A stretch of 64,000 nucleotides of DNA from Prunus persica. Its lineage: Eukaryota; Streptophyta; Magnoliopsida; Rosales; Rosaceae. The position numbers and the translations under genes are program-made. Every line of letters starts with the position of its first letter. Within the stretch, counting starts at the first letter, position 1. Where the stretch lies: NCBI RefSeq assembly GCF_000346465.2, contig NC_034013.1:16985624-17049623 (forward strand), in the 5' to 3' direction. The notes under the pieces were generated by a model. That model saw nothing but the letters and a program-made list of their open reading frames with translations, was not told the origin of the DNA and ran no database searches. Positions 48,449 through 63,000 of the stretch are shown here, piece after piece.

Positions 48449-51400
48449 TTATATATATGTATATGTTTCTGTCTCTTTTTCCTTTTTCCTTTCTTCTCTA
48501 TGCAGCTACTAATACTGCTCTGTAGCACTTTTGCTTGAAAATACCTCTGTCTTTGATTTGACTCTTATTTTTTGAATGCAGTCAAGTATAAGACTTCCAT
48601 ACATTAAAAGTGCCCTAGAACGCTATGATGGAGAATTTTCCTCACTGATCAAGGAAAGGTATTGGGATCCCCTTGAGTTATGGACTGATGATGGTCACTT
48701 AAATAAGTTCGTTGCTCTAGTGGAATCTGCTGTTGACCTTGATCAACTTGAGAATGGAGAGTACATGATATCATCTACTTATGACCCTGCACTTTCTGCA
48801 CTAAAAGATGAGCAAGAGTCGCTGGAGCACCGAATACACAATTTGCATAAAGAAACTGCTAAAGATCTTGATCTCGCTCTAGACAAGGCTTTGAAATTAG
48901 ATAAAGGCACACAATTTGGACATGTCTTCAGAATCACAAAGAAGGAAGAGCCAAAAATAAGGAAAAAGCTCACAACGCAATTCATTGTTCTGGAAACCCG
49001 AAAGGATGGAGTGAAATTTACCAACACAAAGCTTAAAAAGTTAGGGGATCAGTATCAAAGAATAGTTGAAGAGTATAAGAATTGTCAGAAAGAGCTGGTT
49101 AACCGAGTTGTTCAAACTACAGCAACTTTCTCTGAGGTAGATATACTTTAATGTGTTTTGTGGTTATTCCTGTTGTTCTGGATTAAAGGATTTTTCATAT
49201 CCAGGTGTTCTGGTCTGTAGCTGGGTTGCTTTCTGAATTGGATGTCTTACTTAGTTTTTCTGATTTGGCTTCTAGCTGTCCTACTGCTTACACAAGGCCA
49301 ATCATCACTCCATCGGTAATCAGTTACTTGTTATTTTGCCTTATATTTATTTCTTAGAGAATAACGAGATTCTTTTTTCCTTCTTATCAAATTGTATTCA
49401 TTGACAAAAAATTATTGTCTTATTGTCTATAATAGGATGAGGGGGATATTATATTAGAAGGGAGTAGACATCCTTGTGTGGAGGCTCAGGACTGGGTAAA
49501 TTTTATACCCAATGATTGTAAACTTGTGAGTATTCATGAAACCCAGGAATGAAAAATTCAAAAAGAAAAGATATTGGTCATTTGATAAGCTGGAGTGGGT
49601 CCTCATGTGCTCTTTACCATTTCTGCTGATTAGGTGAGAGGAAAGAGTTGGTTCCAAATCATTACAGGGCCCAATATGGGTGGAAAATCTACATTTATCC
49701 GACAGGTGTGTTTTATTAACTTGGTCAAATGCTTCTTCTAGTGCTTCCATCGACGTAATCAATTTTCCATGGAACTTTTGCATTCTCTTTTAGCATACTA
49801 CTCTTCTGTTGTGGGAACATCATCTTGCACTTAATATGTAGCTCATGCCACCAACTTGGACACCTCGCATCCATGCTCAACTCCAAACGCTTTATCAGTT
49901 TCTTATTATTTGTTTCATAATCCTACTTTAATTACTATTAACAAGTCACTGGATTTTGTTTGCACTGGCAGGTCGGTGTGAATATTCTAATGGCACAAGT
50001 TGGTTCTTTTGTTCCTTGTGACAAAGCTAGCATTTCTATTCGTGATTGCATTTTTGCTCGCGTGGGTGCTGGTGACTGCCAAGTGAGATCCCTCACATAT
50101 TCTTTTCTTGAAGTTTGAACTTCTTAAAAAAAAATGGAAGCTAGTATTATAAATGTTCTGCTGGGATAGTATATTATGTATTTAACTGATCTTTTAATTC
50201 TGTGTAGTCTTATCTCATGCTGTGTATTGCTGGTCTTTGATATTTGTTGTTGGTTCCTTTGTTGTTACATTATCAAAGATTAGGTTCTGTGTTGGACTCA
50301 AAGATTTACAGCTTTTGAGTGGTGCATGGGTGGGGCAAGAATTGAGAGATAATAGAAAGATTCCATAACCAAAAGATAAAATGACTAATAGTTATGTCTC
50401 TCTGCGCACATATAGGGCTGATTGAGATCTTACTTGCCAACTTAGATTTCTAGAATAATTTAACATGAAAACTGGTAAGCAGGATACTTCAACCAATTTT
50501 TGTTTTATCCTTGTCCTATATGTGTTCCCTGGTTAGGACCATCTTTTCGAATATCTTTCCATTATATGCATGTAGTTCTCTTGAGTCCTTAATTCTGAGC
50601 AACATGTGGAGGTGACCATTACTTAAACATATGTTGAATCTGTTGTCTGGCAAGTGTTCTGTTGTTGTGCAATATCTTATACAAGTTATACTACTGCTTT
50701 GAAACTATATGTTGATTGCCTTGTAAACAGGAGTCTAAAGCCTTTTGTCATCCTATTGTGGAAATTTAATTGTATGTTCCTTCTTTTTAGCTACGCGGAG
50801 TTTCTACCTTCATGCAAGAAATGCTTGAGACCGCATCTATACTGAAAGGAGCTACAGATAAGTCACTGATAATCATCGACGAGTTAGGCCGAGGGACATC
50901 GACTTATGATGGATTCGGTTGGTTTTAACTCTTAAACCCTTTTTTTTTTTTTTGATGTATTGGTAACAATCAATGATGTATTGGTTTAACCCTTAAACCT
51001 TTTCTTTGTACTTCTTTCTTAGTTTTCTAATATTATTAGTTCTTGAGGTTTTTTATTACTACTTTCGTATTTCAATGCTACTTGTGTACATGGGTTGCAT
51101 CCCTGTACTGCTTTCTGATGATAATTATTTACAAATAAAAAGATACATGATATTTTGATGTATGTGTTTGTTCTGAATGGGATGCATTTTCTTTGAGAAA
51201 TTTGTTCCCATGGGGTTGCAGGATTCAATCAATTTGAGGTTTTATAATAAGATGTGTAGTCTGTAGCGTTTGCATGCGTTGAAGAATATGATGGTCTAGT
51301 TGTTCTTTTTGGTCTTACTAGTCTCCGTGCCATTAAATTTAGATACTTAATATAAAGGTTTACAGCTTTGTCTTATCAATATTTATTATGGTCCTCAGGT

Positions 51401-52535
51401 TTAGCTTGGGCCATTTGTGAGCACCTTGTTGAAGTGATTAAAGCACCTACCTTGTTCGCAACCCATTTTCATGAATTGACTGCATTAGCTCATGAAAATA
51501 GTGTTCATGAGGCCAATATGAAGCAAATTGTTGGTGTAGCAAACTATCATGTTAGTGCACATATTGACTCATCAAGCCACAAGTTGACTATGCTGTACAA
51601 GGTAGATGAATTATCTAGTTATTGTCCAAGTTATTAATGTTGTCTTTTCCAGGATTGCAAGTAGTAGATTTTGAAGGCAGATGCCATGGAACTTATGTGT
51701 GGGATTAAGTTCTATAATGCTTCTTCTATCTCCCCTTTCAGTTTTATGCTAGTGCGTGGTTGAGCAAAACTGAACCCACTCATTTTCTTGATGTGATCGT
51801 ACTTTCCAGGTTGAGCCAGGGGCTTGTGATCAAAGTTTTGGTATTCAGGTTGCAGAATTCGCAAACTTTCCTGAAAGTGTTGTTTCCCTTGCTAGAGAGA
51901 AGGCTGCTGAATTGGAGGATTTTTCAGCTACTGCAGTTATTCCAAATGATGCTATAGAAGAGGTGATCTCAATATTTCTTTAATGTTAATAGCAAGCCTA
52001 TAACTTCTTGTGTTGCCTCACCCTGGCTGTTGATGATACAAGTCTGTTGTACATTCTTCGTATGCATGCAATGCCATTAGGACTAATGTTGGATTGATAC
52101 ATTGATCACAGCACCAAAAACATCTAGGCTTAGCCACCTATAATAATCTTATGCTATTTCAGTCTTTTTGGTTAGGATTTCCGAAAAAGCTATCATATCC
52201 CACAAAGTCTTCTAACATAAATCCATATTTTATGCAAGTTGGCATGGATGTATAATAAGTGCCATATTATTGTCAAGTGAACTGGCTAAGGTTGGAAGGT
52301 ATGGTCGGGTTCTAAAATCGTGATTTACATACAGGTTGGATCCAAGCGCAAGAGAGAGTATGACTCTGATGATATGTCTAGAGGATCCGCTCGGGCACAC
52401 GAATTTCTGAAGGAGTTTTCTAATTTGCCATTGGAAACAATGGATTTAAAGGAGGCTTTGCAAAAGGTTAGCAAGATGAAGAATGACTTGCAAAAGGATG
52501 CAGTAAATTCCCACTGGCTCCAGCAATTTTTCTAG
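46574..52535 (+). CDS. MSH2: DNA mismatch repair protein MSH2
   Basis: MutS homologue that pairs with MSH3, MSH6 or MSH7 to recognise mispairs in the nucleus. Exons: 46574-46622, 46743-46792, 47061-47093, 47237-48310, 48582-49136, 49205-49315, 49436-49525, 49634-49705, 49972-50082, 50791-50917, 51399-51601, 51810-51962, 52335-52535. They join in frame to 942 codons and a TAG stop, close to the usual plant length. The N-terminal mismatch-binding and connector domains lie in exons 3-4, and the lever and clamp in exons 4-6. The ATPase domain has Walker [10 protein letters not shown] (residues 666-674), Walker [14 protein letters not shown] with D745 and E746, and the signature STFMQEMLE. The ATP site shows no missing key residue. 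The start [15 protein letters not shown] matches plant MSH2 N-termini. Identity is firm. Confidence 0.96.
48381..48444. repeat. CTT and CT microsatellite in MSH2 intron 4
   Basis: A CTT run of about 20 bases passes into about 44 bases of CT, then TATATTTATATA. It lies in the intron between exons 4 and 5, where the sense strand stays open and would extend the frame as a Ser-Leu run if unspliced. Confidence 0.94.
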
Positions 52536-54337
52536 TGGTCCTTCAGATTTTTGGGGGTAATTTATGTTTTGGGATGTATGTAAAGCCCACATCTGTAAAT
52601 GAGTTGTGTTTCAGTGCAGTGCCCCCCACAATTTTGTGCCTGTATCAAGTCTGAAATGCAACTGATATTGGTGTATCTTTTGCATCCTTGGTTTCTCAAT
52701 GAAAGAACACCCGCAGATATTCGTTTATTTTTTTTATTAAAAAAAATACTGTTATCTATCTATCTATCTATATATAAAGCAAAAGACAGAGAATGGTGAA
52801 ATATTCAAAATATCAGAAAATGTCATTGGTTAATTAAAACATTAAGAATTGAAATTATTAATTAAATGAGAATAATATAGTAAATTCATATTTTTTATAT
52901 AAATTAAAAATAAAATAAAATAATAAATCTTATTTTTATAGAATCCAACTACTTATTATTATTTTTTTATTTTTAAATAAATTAAAAAAAAATTTATAAA
53001 AAAAGTCCCTCGCAAAAGCAACTGCAGAAAGGCTAGTTATTTATAAGGTACCAGACAAGCATCTATATTGTCTGACTCGTCTCTTGCTTGCTTATCCATT
53101 GCTCATCGTCTGACAGCCTGTAACTTTTGAGCACGACAACCACCTTTTTCACGGTCCCTCAAGCAAATTCTCAACTTTAAATCTCAACACGTTGCCTGTT
53201 ACGATTGGGCAGTTCATTAACATACGTGCTTGGTGCTGTCACGCCAAACTAGTTTTTCATGTTTGTCACTTTCCTTTTCTTTTTCTTTTTTTTAAAAGCG
53301 GATTTTTTAAATATCTTGTGATAATATTTAAGAATTTATTTACTATTACTTCTTGATAATATTTTTAAAAAGGGAAAATCATTATGAAGAAGGAAAAAAT
53401 CCCTACTAACACACCCTGGATTCTTGAAAATCTTTTTTTTTGGTGTCTAAAATCCCCTAATTGTTCCATGTATCTTTTTTTTTTTTTTAGTTTTTAATTT
53501 GAAAGTGAGAAATTTGTAAAATTTTGAAAATGAATGATCTGTTTTTTCCCCAAATTTCACTGGGACTGGACTATTGATTATATATTGATGTATGCTGTTG
53601 AAGTTAAATCAAAATTGGTAAATATATGTAGATCTTTTAAGATTTATAACAAAATCCTCTGAGCAAAAAAGAAAAAGGAAAGAAATTTACCAAATCCGAA
53701 CGTCAGATTTTTTTGTTTTTTTGTTGGATCATTAATGATCGTTAGAAGACAATTTAATTTTAAGAATCCTGTCATTGTTTACCTTTTTTTAATTTATTTT
53801 TTCGGTAGGTCCTCCCTCCACGTCTGGATAATGGATATGGTGGTGGCACTGGAGGCTTTAGACATGCATCCGAAATTACAGGGTAAAATAGGCATTTCGC
53901 CACATAATTTCAGGAAAATAAAATAGAGCCTAGGTGGGTGCTCAGATCAGAAAGAGCAGACTGAGGCAACAGTGGCGTTACTTTGCCGTGGTGTGGAAGC
54001 AAGCAAACGGCCAAAAGGAACACAGAGAGAGAGAGAGAGAGAGTAAATGCGATTTGTTTTTTATTCATGAAATAGAAGAGAAGAAAAGAAAAGAGAGGAA
54101 AGAGCGAGCGAAAGAAGAGAATATTTCCCCTTTCCTTTCAATGGCGCGAGCCCACTGAAACATCAACCTCCTTCTCAAATCCAATTGTCTTCATAATCTT
54201 ATCCCAGCTCCAGGAGAAAGCGAACCCAGAGAGACAGACAGTGATTGGGGTTTCTATATTACGTGCGTGTGTATATACATATATATGAGAGATAGGTTAG
54301 AGATAGAGAGAAAAGAAGAACGACATCGTTTCCGTTG
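52536..54337. other. Intergenic spacer between MSH2 and the RING gene
   Basis: MSH2 3' region with a CTAT tetranucleotide run (about 52755-52772), then very AT-rich sequence to about 53000. The part from about 53940 to 54337, with GA-rich blocks (54025-54043 and around 54295), is probably the promoter and leader of the RING gene. No gene was seen. Confidence 0.55.
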
Positions 54338-57300
54338 ATGATGAACTGGCGGAGAGTGTTGAAGTCCGTACAGGCCTTAGCAGCCCACAGCCTCCTCTTC
54401 ACCTTCACGCTCTTGCTCGTTCTCAAGCTCGACCATGTCACCTCCTACTCTTGGTGGTCTGTTTATTGAACTCTCTCTCTTCTATTTTATATTTTGAGCT
54501 CTGATTTTTCTGATATATGTGCATGCATAGTCTTGCAATTGCATCTTAATTTGAATGTAATATCTTTCTTTTAGAGTGGGGTTGAGGTTATTTTTGGGGC
54601 TGAGACTGAGGTTTCGGTTATGAATTCATTTTTCTAATTTTTTGGGAGATGTAAGTTGGGAAAGTTTGGGAATCTATTGAATTGGTGATGCAGATGACAG
54701 GTTTTGTTTGGCTTCATCGAAAATTGGGTTGTATGTGAACAGTGTCTAGTTGTCCGGAATTTTTTTCTTTTGGGTTACAAAATGAAATTAGAAACTATGT
54801 AATAGGGTGGCAAAATGGCAGCTGGTGTAAGATAAGAGAGAGATTACGTATGATTGCATTTACGATGGAAAAAGAAAAAGCGTTGCTTTGCTTATAGATT
54901 GGGAAATGAGTCCACTGATGTCAAATGCAGTACAAATTTAGGAACAGGGAGGGTCCTTTACTACCAAGGTGATTCGAAATTATTCTTGTTAGATATGATT
55001 AGCTATTGTCGTGTGATTCTTTTCATTATGCATTTAAATAGTATACCAACCGTTTGGTAAGAACTCTTTGATGCCAATGGCCATATCACCCATGACCCAT
55101 TTTGTGTGCTGCGTACATTTGAAAACGTTCTTCCAACAGATAGTGGTGTAGGTATCTCTTTGAAGATATTGCCTTCAAGAGTGAGAGGGTTAAAGAGTTT
55201 TGTTGTGAATTTTTATTTTTTATTTTTTATTTTTTATAGAGAATAGGTGACTTTCAATTATATGCATATACCAGTTAGAACCACAAATCAAGGGCATTTA
55301 TCTTTAAACTTCATTAGTTTGTCAGTAGGTCTTTTGATTAGATCAAACTCTCATGTTGGCAAGGATTGTAGTTTTTGAAATGCGAGCTCTGTGGTGAGTC
55401 CATCAAATAAATTGATGTGATGGAAAATAGCTTTTGTTTGCAGGATAATTTTCTTTCCACTTTGGATATTTCATGCTGTTGTTGCCCGAGGAAGATTCTC
55501 ATTACCTGCTCCATCAGTTCCACACAGTCGTCATGTATGTCATTATGCTTCTTGTCAATTCTGGAGATTATTTCCACTACTCTATCACTGATACTCTATG
55601 TTGGTTTGATTATAAGAGACTAATATTTATTATCTGGAATAGTGAATATGCACCACTAAGATTTTCTCTCTTGGACAGTGGGCACCATGTCATGCAGTTG
55701 TGGCCACACCATTGCTTATTGCGTTTGAGTTGCTCCTTTGTATATATCTTGAAAGCATTTATGGTATGCACCAAACTCCTGTTTTTTTTTTTTCTTTCTT
55801 AAAAAGATAATTTTGAGGACTCACACAAACTTTTCATGTGTGGGATATGCATGCAGAAGATGTAGAACTGAATGAAGTTTTAAAGTGTTTTTTATGCATC
55901 AAACTCTGAACTCTGTGCTGACTCAGTATGGCTTAAAAAAGAGTTCTTTGTTAATAGAAGGATTTGGCCTGAGTCCTATTGTAAGACCTGATTAATTATC
56001 TTTTGTGCAGTTCACGGCTTTGCGGCTGTCAACTTGAAGGTTGTCTTTCTTCCCTTACTGGCATTCGAAATAATTATTCTAATTGACAATTTCAGGTATC
56101 TCCTTTGACATTTATTATTTTGCATCTCATCTTTCAGTATAGATTACTGTTGCTAGATACAACTAAGAATGCGATGTATTCTCGTAACCATACCCTCCCT
56201 TCTTGTTACTTTTTCCCCCAGAAGTGCTCTAGGTCAATGGGTCTGTTTTGGTGATTTTAATTGACATTCATTTCTTTAACAGAATGTGTAGGGCTCTAAT
56301 GCCGGGGGATGATGAAAGCATGAATGATGAGGCAATATGGGAGACACTTCCTGTAAGTTTCATTTCATTAGTTCATAAACTGTCCAAGTGTTGGCAAATC
56401 CTGTTCATATCACATGATTCTAAAGTGATAAAATCTAAGGTTCTGATATAAATTATGTTATGTTTTAAAAAGTCTTCAAGGATATGTAAATTCCTTGAAG
56501 AAGTGTTGTCATTTAAGAACAATTAGAATGCATAATCTATTTGGTATCATTATTAATGTGCAAAGAATTTTGTACAACATAGTAATGATTATGGCATGTC
56601 TATTTATGTTGTCTTTAACTTTCAGCTAGAATGGTAAAATAACTTTGCATATTAGGTAGATTTCCAGTATTGAGTGTTGTATATATGTTTTAATGTTAAT
56701 CTTTTAAGTGCATTTTGAAATTCCTTCCAGGCTTGCTTTCTTATTAACTTAACATTTGTTTTACATATTTTAAGAAAGTCAATTTAGGAAAGCACTGTTA
56801 ATGGTTCGCCTATTTATTGCTTGTAGCATTTCTGGGTAGCAATCTCCATGGTTTTCTTTGTTGCTGCTACAATCTTCACCCTGCTTAAGTTATGCGGTAA
56901 TTTCTCTTATCCCATGTAGTCAAATGTAACATTAGAAGATTCATTCGAATTCTTGTTACTCATCTTATGTGTGCATAGATACATATAGAATTCTCCCTAT
57001 ATCTGTTTAATATTTGCTGATTAAGATCTTGCTTATATAAAACGTGCAGGTGAAGTAGGTGCTCTTGGTTGGTGGGATTTATTTATAAATTTTGGGTACA
57101 GTTTCTGTGCACCTTGTACCTATATTTCCTATTCAACAGCTATGTCTTTCCAGAGCTTGCTTGAACATTGTGACCTGAAAATTTCACTCCTTTTTTGGGT
57201 GACTAACATAATTGCATAAATTTCACAGAATTGCAGAGTGCTTTTCCTTTCTTGTCTGTACAAAGTGGTCTAATCCAGTGATTCATAGAAATTCTCGCAC

Positions 57301-59340
57301 AAGAGAAGCTACTTCATCTTCTACAACCATCAGATATCTTGACTGGAATAGTGGTTTAGTAGTTTCAGCAGAAGAGGATCAACATCGAGATAGAATGTGT
57401 GGTCTGCAAGATATTGGTGGGCATCTTATGAAAATTCCCGTGATTGGTTTTCAAGTTCTCCTTTGTATGCGCCTTGAGGTATGTTATGTTATGTTCCTGG
57501 TTTGTGGGTCATCATGGCTGCTATTGGGGGCATCTTATCAACTGACCTGTAATTTCAAATTTCAGGGAACCCCAGCAAATGCTAGACATATCCCACTTCC
57601 AGTTCTCTTCTCTCCTCTTTTTTTACTCCAAGGTGCCGGTGTACTATTTTCTGCATGTAGGTTGGTGGAGAAAATTGTACTTTTGCTGCGTAGTGGGGCT
57701 GGCACCGGAATATATTTTAGAATTTCTTCCAGGGCTCACGACTGCTTTGGATTTTTGCACCATGGTTCCAGGTAGCAATTTTGTGTTTTGTTTTTATTAA
57801 TCCACAGTTCTTTGGTCTGGTGTGGGCAGTGCTCTTACCTTTTCTGGAATTATCTTGAATAAGATTATCAACATTTTGGATTTATGTAAGTAGTAAATGT
57901 GGTGCAAATACTATGGAATGATTCTTAACTTGACAATCTTGTAGTGCAGGCTACTGGGCTGGTGGTCAATAGATGAAGGAAGTCGTGAGGAACATGCCCG
58001 ACTATTTCACGAGGGGGCTTCAGGGTTAGTACTTAGTGTTGCTTTTATTCTCCATGCTTTCCTTGGTATTGTTTTTCATGAGGTGCCATAGTAGCGATTA
58101 ATGTCATTTTTTGGTATTCAATGTCTTTTTCTTATTAAAGGAAATAAAGAAATTACTGCTTACTAAACAATTCTTGTCAACTTATCATTCCTTTGGACAG
58201 ATTTTGACAAATCAATCTCAAGAAAAGTGTTATGCACTTTCTGTATTGACGGCTGACCTGTTGCTTATTCATATCAACACGATTATTTAGATATCTATGG
58301 GTCCAGTGCCCTTTTTATACATATGACTTATGTAGTGAAAAGTCTGCTATTTGTAGATTAATCTTAACTAAAAGCATCTAAAAACACAGCTGGAACAGCA
58401 GAAGTCCCCTCCTAGCTATGTCATTTGGTGATCTAGTGTTGGATGCATTGTATCTTATAGGTTATTTATCAAATTCATAAAACTTTCTAAATGTAGAGGC
58501 TTTTCTGATCTTTGTATACTTGGGTCCTGAAATGCAGATACAACACTTTCTGTGGCTATCCACCTGAGATCGTGAAGAAAATGCCTAAAAAGGATCTCAC
58601 AGAGGAGGTGGTCATGATTGCGTGAATTCATTTGTTGTTTTTTGCTAGAGTTATGATTTGTACCAGCCCCAAAAAAAAAATTGTTAATAACTTAATTTAT
58701 ATTACACTCGTGAGTTTTTCAGTCTTCTTCTTGTTTTGTCCAATGCTTCAGTTATGTAAATCTTCATTTGTGTCTTCGTTTTTTTATGATCTAAAATATC
58801 AGGTTTGGAGACTTCAAGCAGCTCTTGGTGAACAGACAGAAATTACCAAATATAGCCAACAGGAGTATGAAAGACTTCAAAATGTAATGTTATCTCATCC
58901 TTCACTGTGTATCATAGTATTGTGAATATGATTCAAATAACACATTGACTACAAAGAGTCATCATCTACCTTCTAATAACAACACAGTTTTTAAAATTGT
59001 CTGCCTAGGTTCTTGCATATGCGCATGTGTTTGATTTCATTTTCAGGAACTGGAAATCTTTGATTGTGATTAAAATTTTCTCTGATACTGCTGATCAGGA
59101 AAAGGTGTTATGTCGGGTTTGCTTTGAGGGAGAGATCAGCGTGGTCTTGCTACCGTGTAGGCATCGCGTCCTTTGCAGGTACCATCACATTTCTCTTATG
59201 CTTGTAAAATTTTCAAATGTGACATAGAACTCATGCTCATTACTTTGCAATTATTGTGCAGTACCTGCTGTGACAAGTGTAAAAAATGCCCAATATGCCG
59301 TGTTGGTATTGAGGAGCGCTTACCTGTGTATGATGTTTAG
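54338..59340 (+). CDS. Multi-pass membrane protein with C-terminal RING finger (TMEM185/FAM11-like)
   Basis: Exons: 54338-54456, 55444-55534, 55679-55763, 56011-56095, 56283-56352, 56827-56896, 57050-57095, 57229-57478, 57566-57771, 57950-58024, 58538-58607, 58803-58883, 59099-59178, 59262-59340. They join in frame to 468 codons and a TAG stop. Hydrophobic segments in exons 1, 2, 3, 4, 6 and 9 suggest six or more membrane spans; this part resembles the transmembrane Fragile-X-F-associated family. A short helix-prone stretch (EVWRLQAALGEQTEITKYSQ) leads to a C3HC4 RING: C421, C424, C436, H438, C442, C445, C452, C455. It is likely an E3 ubiquitin ligase on an internal membrane, by family. Starting at either of two adjacent ATG codons makes no real difference. 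Gene structure is well supported; substrate and membrane are unknown. Confidence 0.88.
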
Positions 59341-60047
59341 GCTTTAATTTACCCCCACTTCAGTTTTTGTATTACATGGAATTGGGGTACATAGAGCCGG
59401 ACAGCAACCTGATTCACAACGTGTTTTAATACAAATTTTACTGTAACCTCCATGATTGTGAGTTTCACTTGTTGTAAGTTCTAACTAAGCAAAGCAAAGC
59501 AAGGAGTAGGAGATACAGGAAAGGAAGTGCGGTCGTTTTGACTAAATTTGGGTAGCTTTTCTCTGTCCTTTTCTACCTTTAAAATTGTAAATATACAAGG
59601 GGAAGTATAACAAGTTACAAGTTTGCTTGTGCTATGTGGTTAGGATCTTGGTTAACACAAAGATGGAAGCCATTGTTCTCTCTTATGTTTTTTTTTTGGT
59701 CTGAGAGTTCCGTATTAAACTCTCATTATCATAAAGCGTAAGAATTAAGATTAGAAATTCGACTCTGAATGCAGTTTCGTTTGAAACTCTGCCTGCATGA
59801 AATATAAAATAATAGTTTCCTTCCCGCAATCTTGGACTTGTTCACTAGCCACAGAGGATCTCCTCAAGCCCAAGATCAAGAAGCATGCAAATTTATTTAT
59901 TTTTACAATAATGGAAAAGGGGAAAAAGAAAAAAGAAAAAAAAAGGGATACATTCTCGATAAAGAAAGAAGAATATTGATCATGACGCAGATGCTGGTGT
60001 AATTGCCGAGACTTCCGGTTTAGCATTTGATGACTTTGATTTCTGAG
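59341..60047. other. Convergent 3' spacer
   Basis: The RING gene (plus) and LAR gene (minus) face each other here, so both 3' untranslated regions lie in this stretch. An A-rich run occurs at 59919-59945. No gene was seen. Confidence 0.6.
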
Positions 60048-63000
60048 CTATTTTGATTTTGAAACATCAACGGCAGCCCTTTTGGCAAACTCTTGGAAGC
60101 ACTCATCGACGGTCAGAAATGGTGTGTCCGGATACAGAGAACAAACTTCAATGTCATTAGGCTTCTCTATCTCATAATTTACTTGGCAGCCCTTGATGAA
60201 AATGTCGTGGGTGAAGGATGCCACAATGCTTTGTGGGATTCGCATTTCTGCAAGTTTAATTTAATTTAACTTGCTGTTTATATATGAATTATGAAAAACA
60301 AATGATAATTTAAATTTGAACCTTCAGCAGCAGCAAGTAGGTCGTCCTCGCTAATAGTGACTCTCGGGAGTTTACGTCCAATGCATTGCTCCCACAAGGA
60401 AGCAAGCTGGTTGATGCTGAAGAGGTTGCTTGGTGGTCGAAAATGAACAGATTTGTTGATTGTTCGGACGTCGTCGATTGTTTTGATCGTGAACTTTCCG
60501 ATGTCCGAACCCGCCACGAAGTAAGCTGTGACATTCACTTGACCAATTAATTAGGTTCTGAATTTGACAAATTAATTAAGTCCAAAGAACAAGAAAACAA
60601 CCAAACAACCGAACAACCAACCATGGACGGTGATGATATTATATTGATTTAAAACCACTTAGAGCACTTGTACCCTGCCAAAAGGGGGCCTACCCCCCCA
60701 AAAACAATCCCCTTAAAGGAGAAGTTGCCAAACCAAAAGTGGGCCACGAAACTGGACAAGCACGAAAGCAAAATTTGTCTGGGCACGAAAGCACAACTCG
60801 TCTTGTCGTCAATTTAAATATTAAAAAATTATTAAGAGAAACTAAAGAACTCATAATTTTTTTTAAAAAATATAAATATCTAGCAATGTTCTTTACTTCT
60901 CACACTAAAATTTATACAGATTTTTCTTTTTATATCTCATGTAAATAATGATTGCTATTAAATTACCATGAGTCATGACAATAAATAAAAATGCATCAAA
61001 AAATTACTAAAGTAATTAGTATTCATGTGAATAATATTTATATTTACTCTTTGTCACAGCACAACGAGACAATAGGTGAAAATGCTCTTATTACACTTTA
61101 ATCTTGCAACTCAAAAAAGTTTGACAAGTTTGTCTCAATTATAACTCCAAAAAGTTGTCCCCATAACTATTTTTGTCATTTTTCTCTAGTCAATTATGTT
61201 TGTTTTCGTTTTCTTAGATGCAGTTGTTCACATGTCTCGACCCAAAAAAAGAGTATAATTTAAAAGAGTAATTCTTTTTTTGTTTGGTTAAGAGTATAAA
61301 GCTTCCATACTCCGCTGTTGGAAAAATGCAAGGAAACAAGATTTTTTATTTTTTATTTTAAAACCCTGTGGCTGAGATGATAACCGCAGGTGGGTTTATT
61401 ATATAAGTGAAGTGAAGTGAAGTGACGAAAAAGAACCTTTAACGGTGCCATCACCGTAGATGTGGAAGCGATCCAAGGGTGGGAGAACATCGGCGGGGTG
61501 AATGTTGTCATGATAAGGCCAACCAGCAATAGAGTTGCAGCAAATGTAAGTGTAGGGAATTCCAGCAGCCTCAATGGCCCTTCTCACTCTTCTCTTCTCA
61601 TTGTACATACTCAGCCCCGGCTCCACCGGATCAGCTTTGTCTATGTCATGCCCAAATTCAGATGGCAAAAACCTCTGTCACACAATATTATTATCAATTA
61701 CTTCATATTCATGCTCTGCATGCTCATAAAGCATTATAATTTAATAGTAAATTTGGCTTACATCCTTCAAATTCAATTTGCCGTACTTACAATCCTTTAC
61801 TTTTTGTTTCTATAAATAATACCCAATTTGTTTAAGTAAAAACCCATGACTAGGATCCAACTCTACAAGTTACCTAATTAAGCATAAAATCTGATTTATT
61901 ATACATTTCAGATTCCAAAAATACCCCCAACTAAGCCATTATTTCATTTTGTATATTAATGTAGGAATGGATATGGAAACAGGTTTTAACTGGATGTATA
62001 TAATGACAGATGTTGAATTTGAAAAGATCTCCAAATGGTTGTAATAGATGTAGGAATTAATTTGAAAATATTTTTTTTAATTTAACAATAAATTCAGATT
62101 TAGGTAATCGGTTTGTTTAATAAAAATGTTTATGTTATTTTCCTTTTTTGAATTATACATGACTAATAATCTACTTTATAATTGTTTATGAATAATACTA
62201 TTCATACTAATTATGTTGAAAAAATAAAGTACCTATTACTTGTTTGTTTTATGAAAAATATAATTTACCTAGTACGAAAAGTGTACCTATTTTTAATTTA
62301 TAAAAAGTGTACATAATTATCTATTCCAATATACCTACATTAATTTTAATGTACTTACGATTAGGATTTAGGTATTATATGTCATCCAATATACCTACCA
62401 TTTGAATAATATACCTACTACGAAATATGTATAAGTAAAATTATTATGTGTAATTATGGTTTATATGTATAGCTATATATATATATTATTAATGAACGAA
62501 CATATATTATATGTATTATGAGAATGTTTTGATTTGTTGAGTCCAAGCAACACCATAATAATGGAAAGACTAGATATTAGGGATTGTTTAGGAAAAATCG
62601 TTGGATAACAAAAATGGCAGGGTTTTGTAAATAAGTAACCAGAAATAGGCAACTTTTATCCTTCATGGCGTCCATTTTCAAAATTGGGTTTTGGTTGGAA
62701 GTAAATAAGTAGATGAATTTTTGTATAGACTATTAGAGTTGCAAGGGCCTATTACATAATGACCCATTACCTTAACAGTGCCCGCAGATTTAATGGCTTC
62801 TAGCAAAATAAGCTGGTCTAAAATTCTTTCACCACCCACCACTGATATGACAACTTCAATCTTGTGCTCCTTGAGCACTTTCTCCAGGAAGTCTTCGTCA
62901 TCAACGGAGCCCTTCATTTTATATGTGTATCACATGCATCATCATCATCATCATCACCGTTAAAGCATGCATATATATATATATATTTATATTTATACTT

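Noticed and set aside
47225..48538. MSH2 exon 4 frame running on through the CT microsatellite
   Set aside because: A good donor at 48310-48311 and an in-frame exon 5 matching the MSH2 family show that the tail of the open frame is intron.
59041..59098. Earlier acceptor for RING gene exon 13 (after TTTTCAG at 59045)
   Set aside because: It would put an in-frame TAA a few codons later. The acceptor at 59098 keeps the frame into the RING cysteines.
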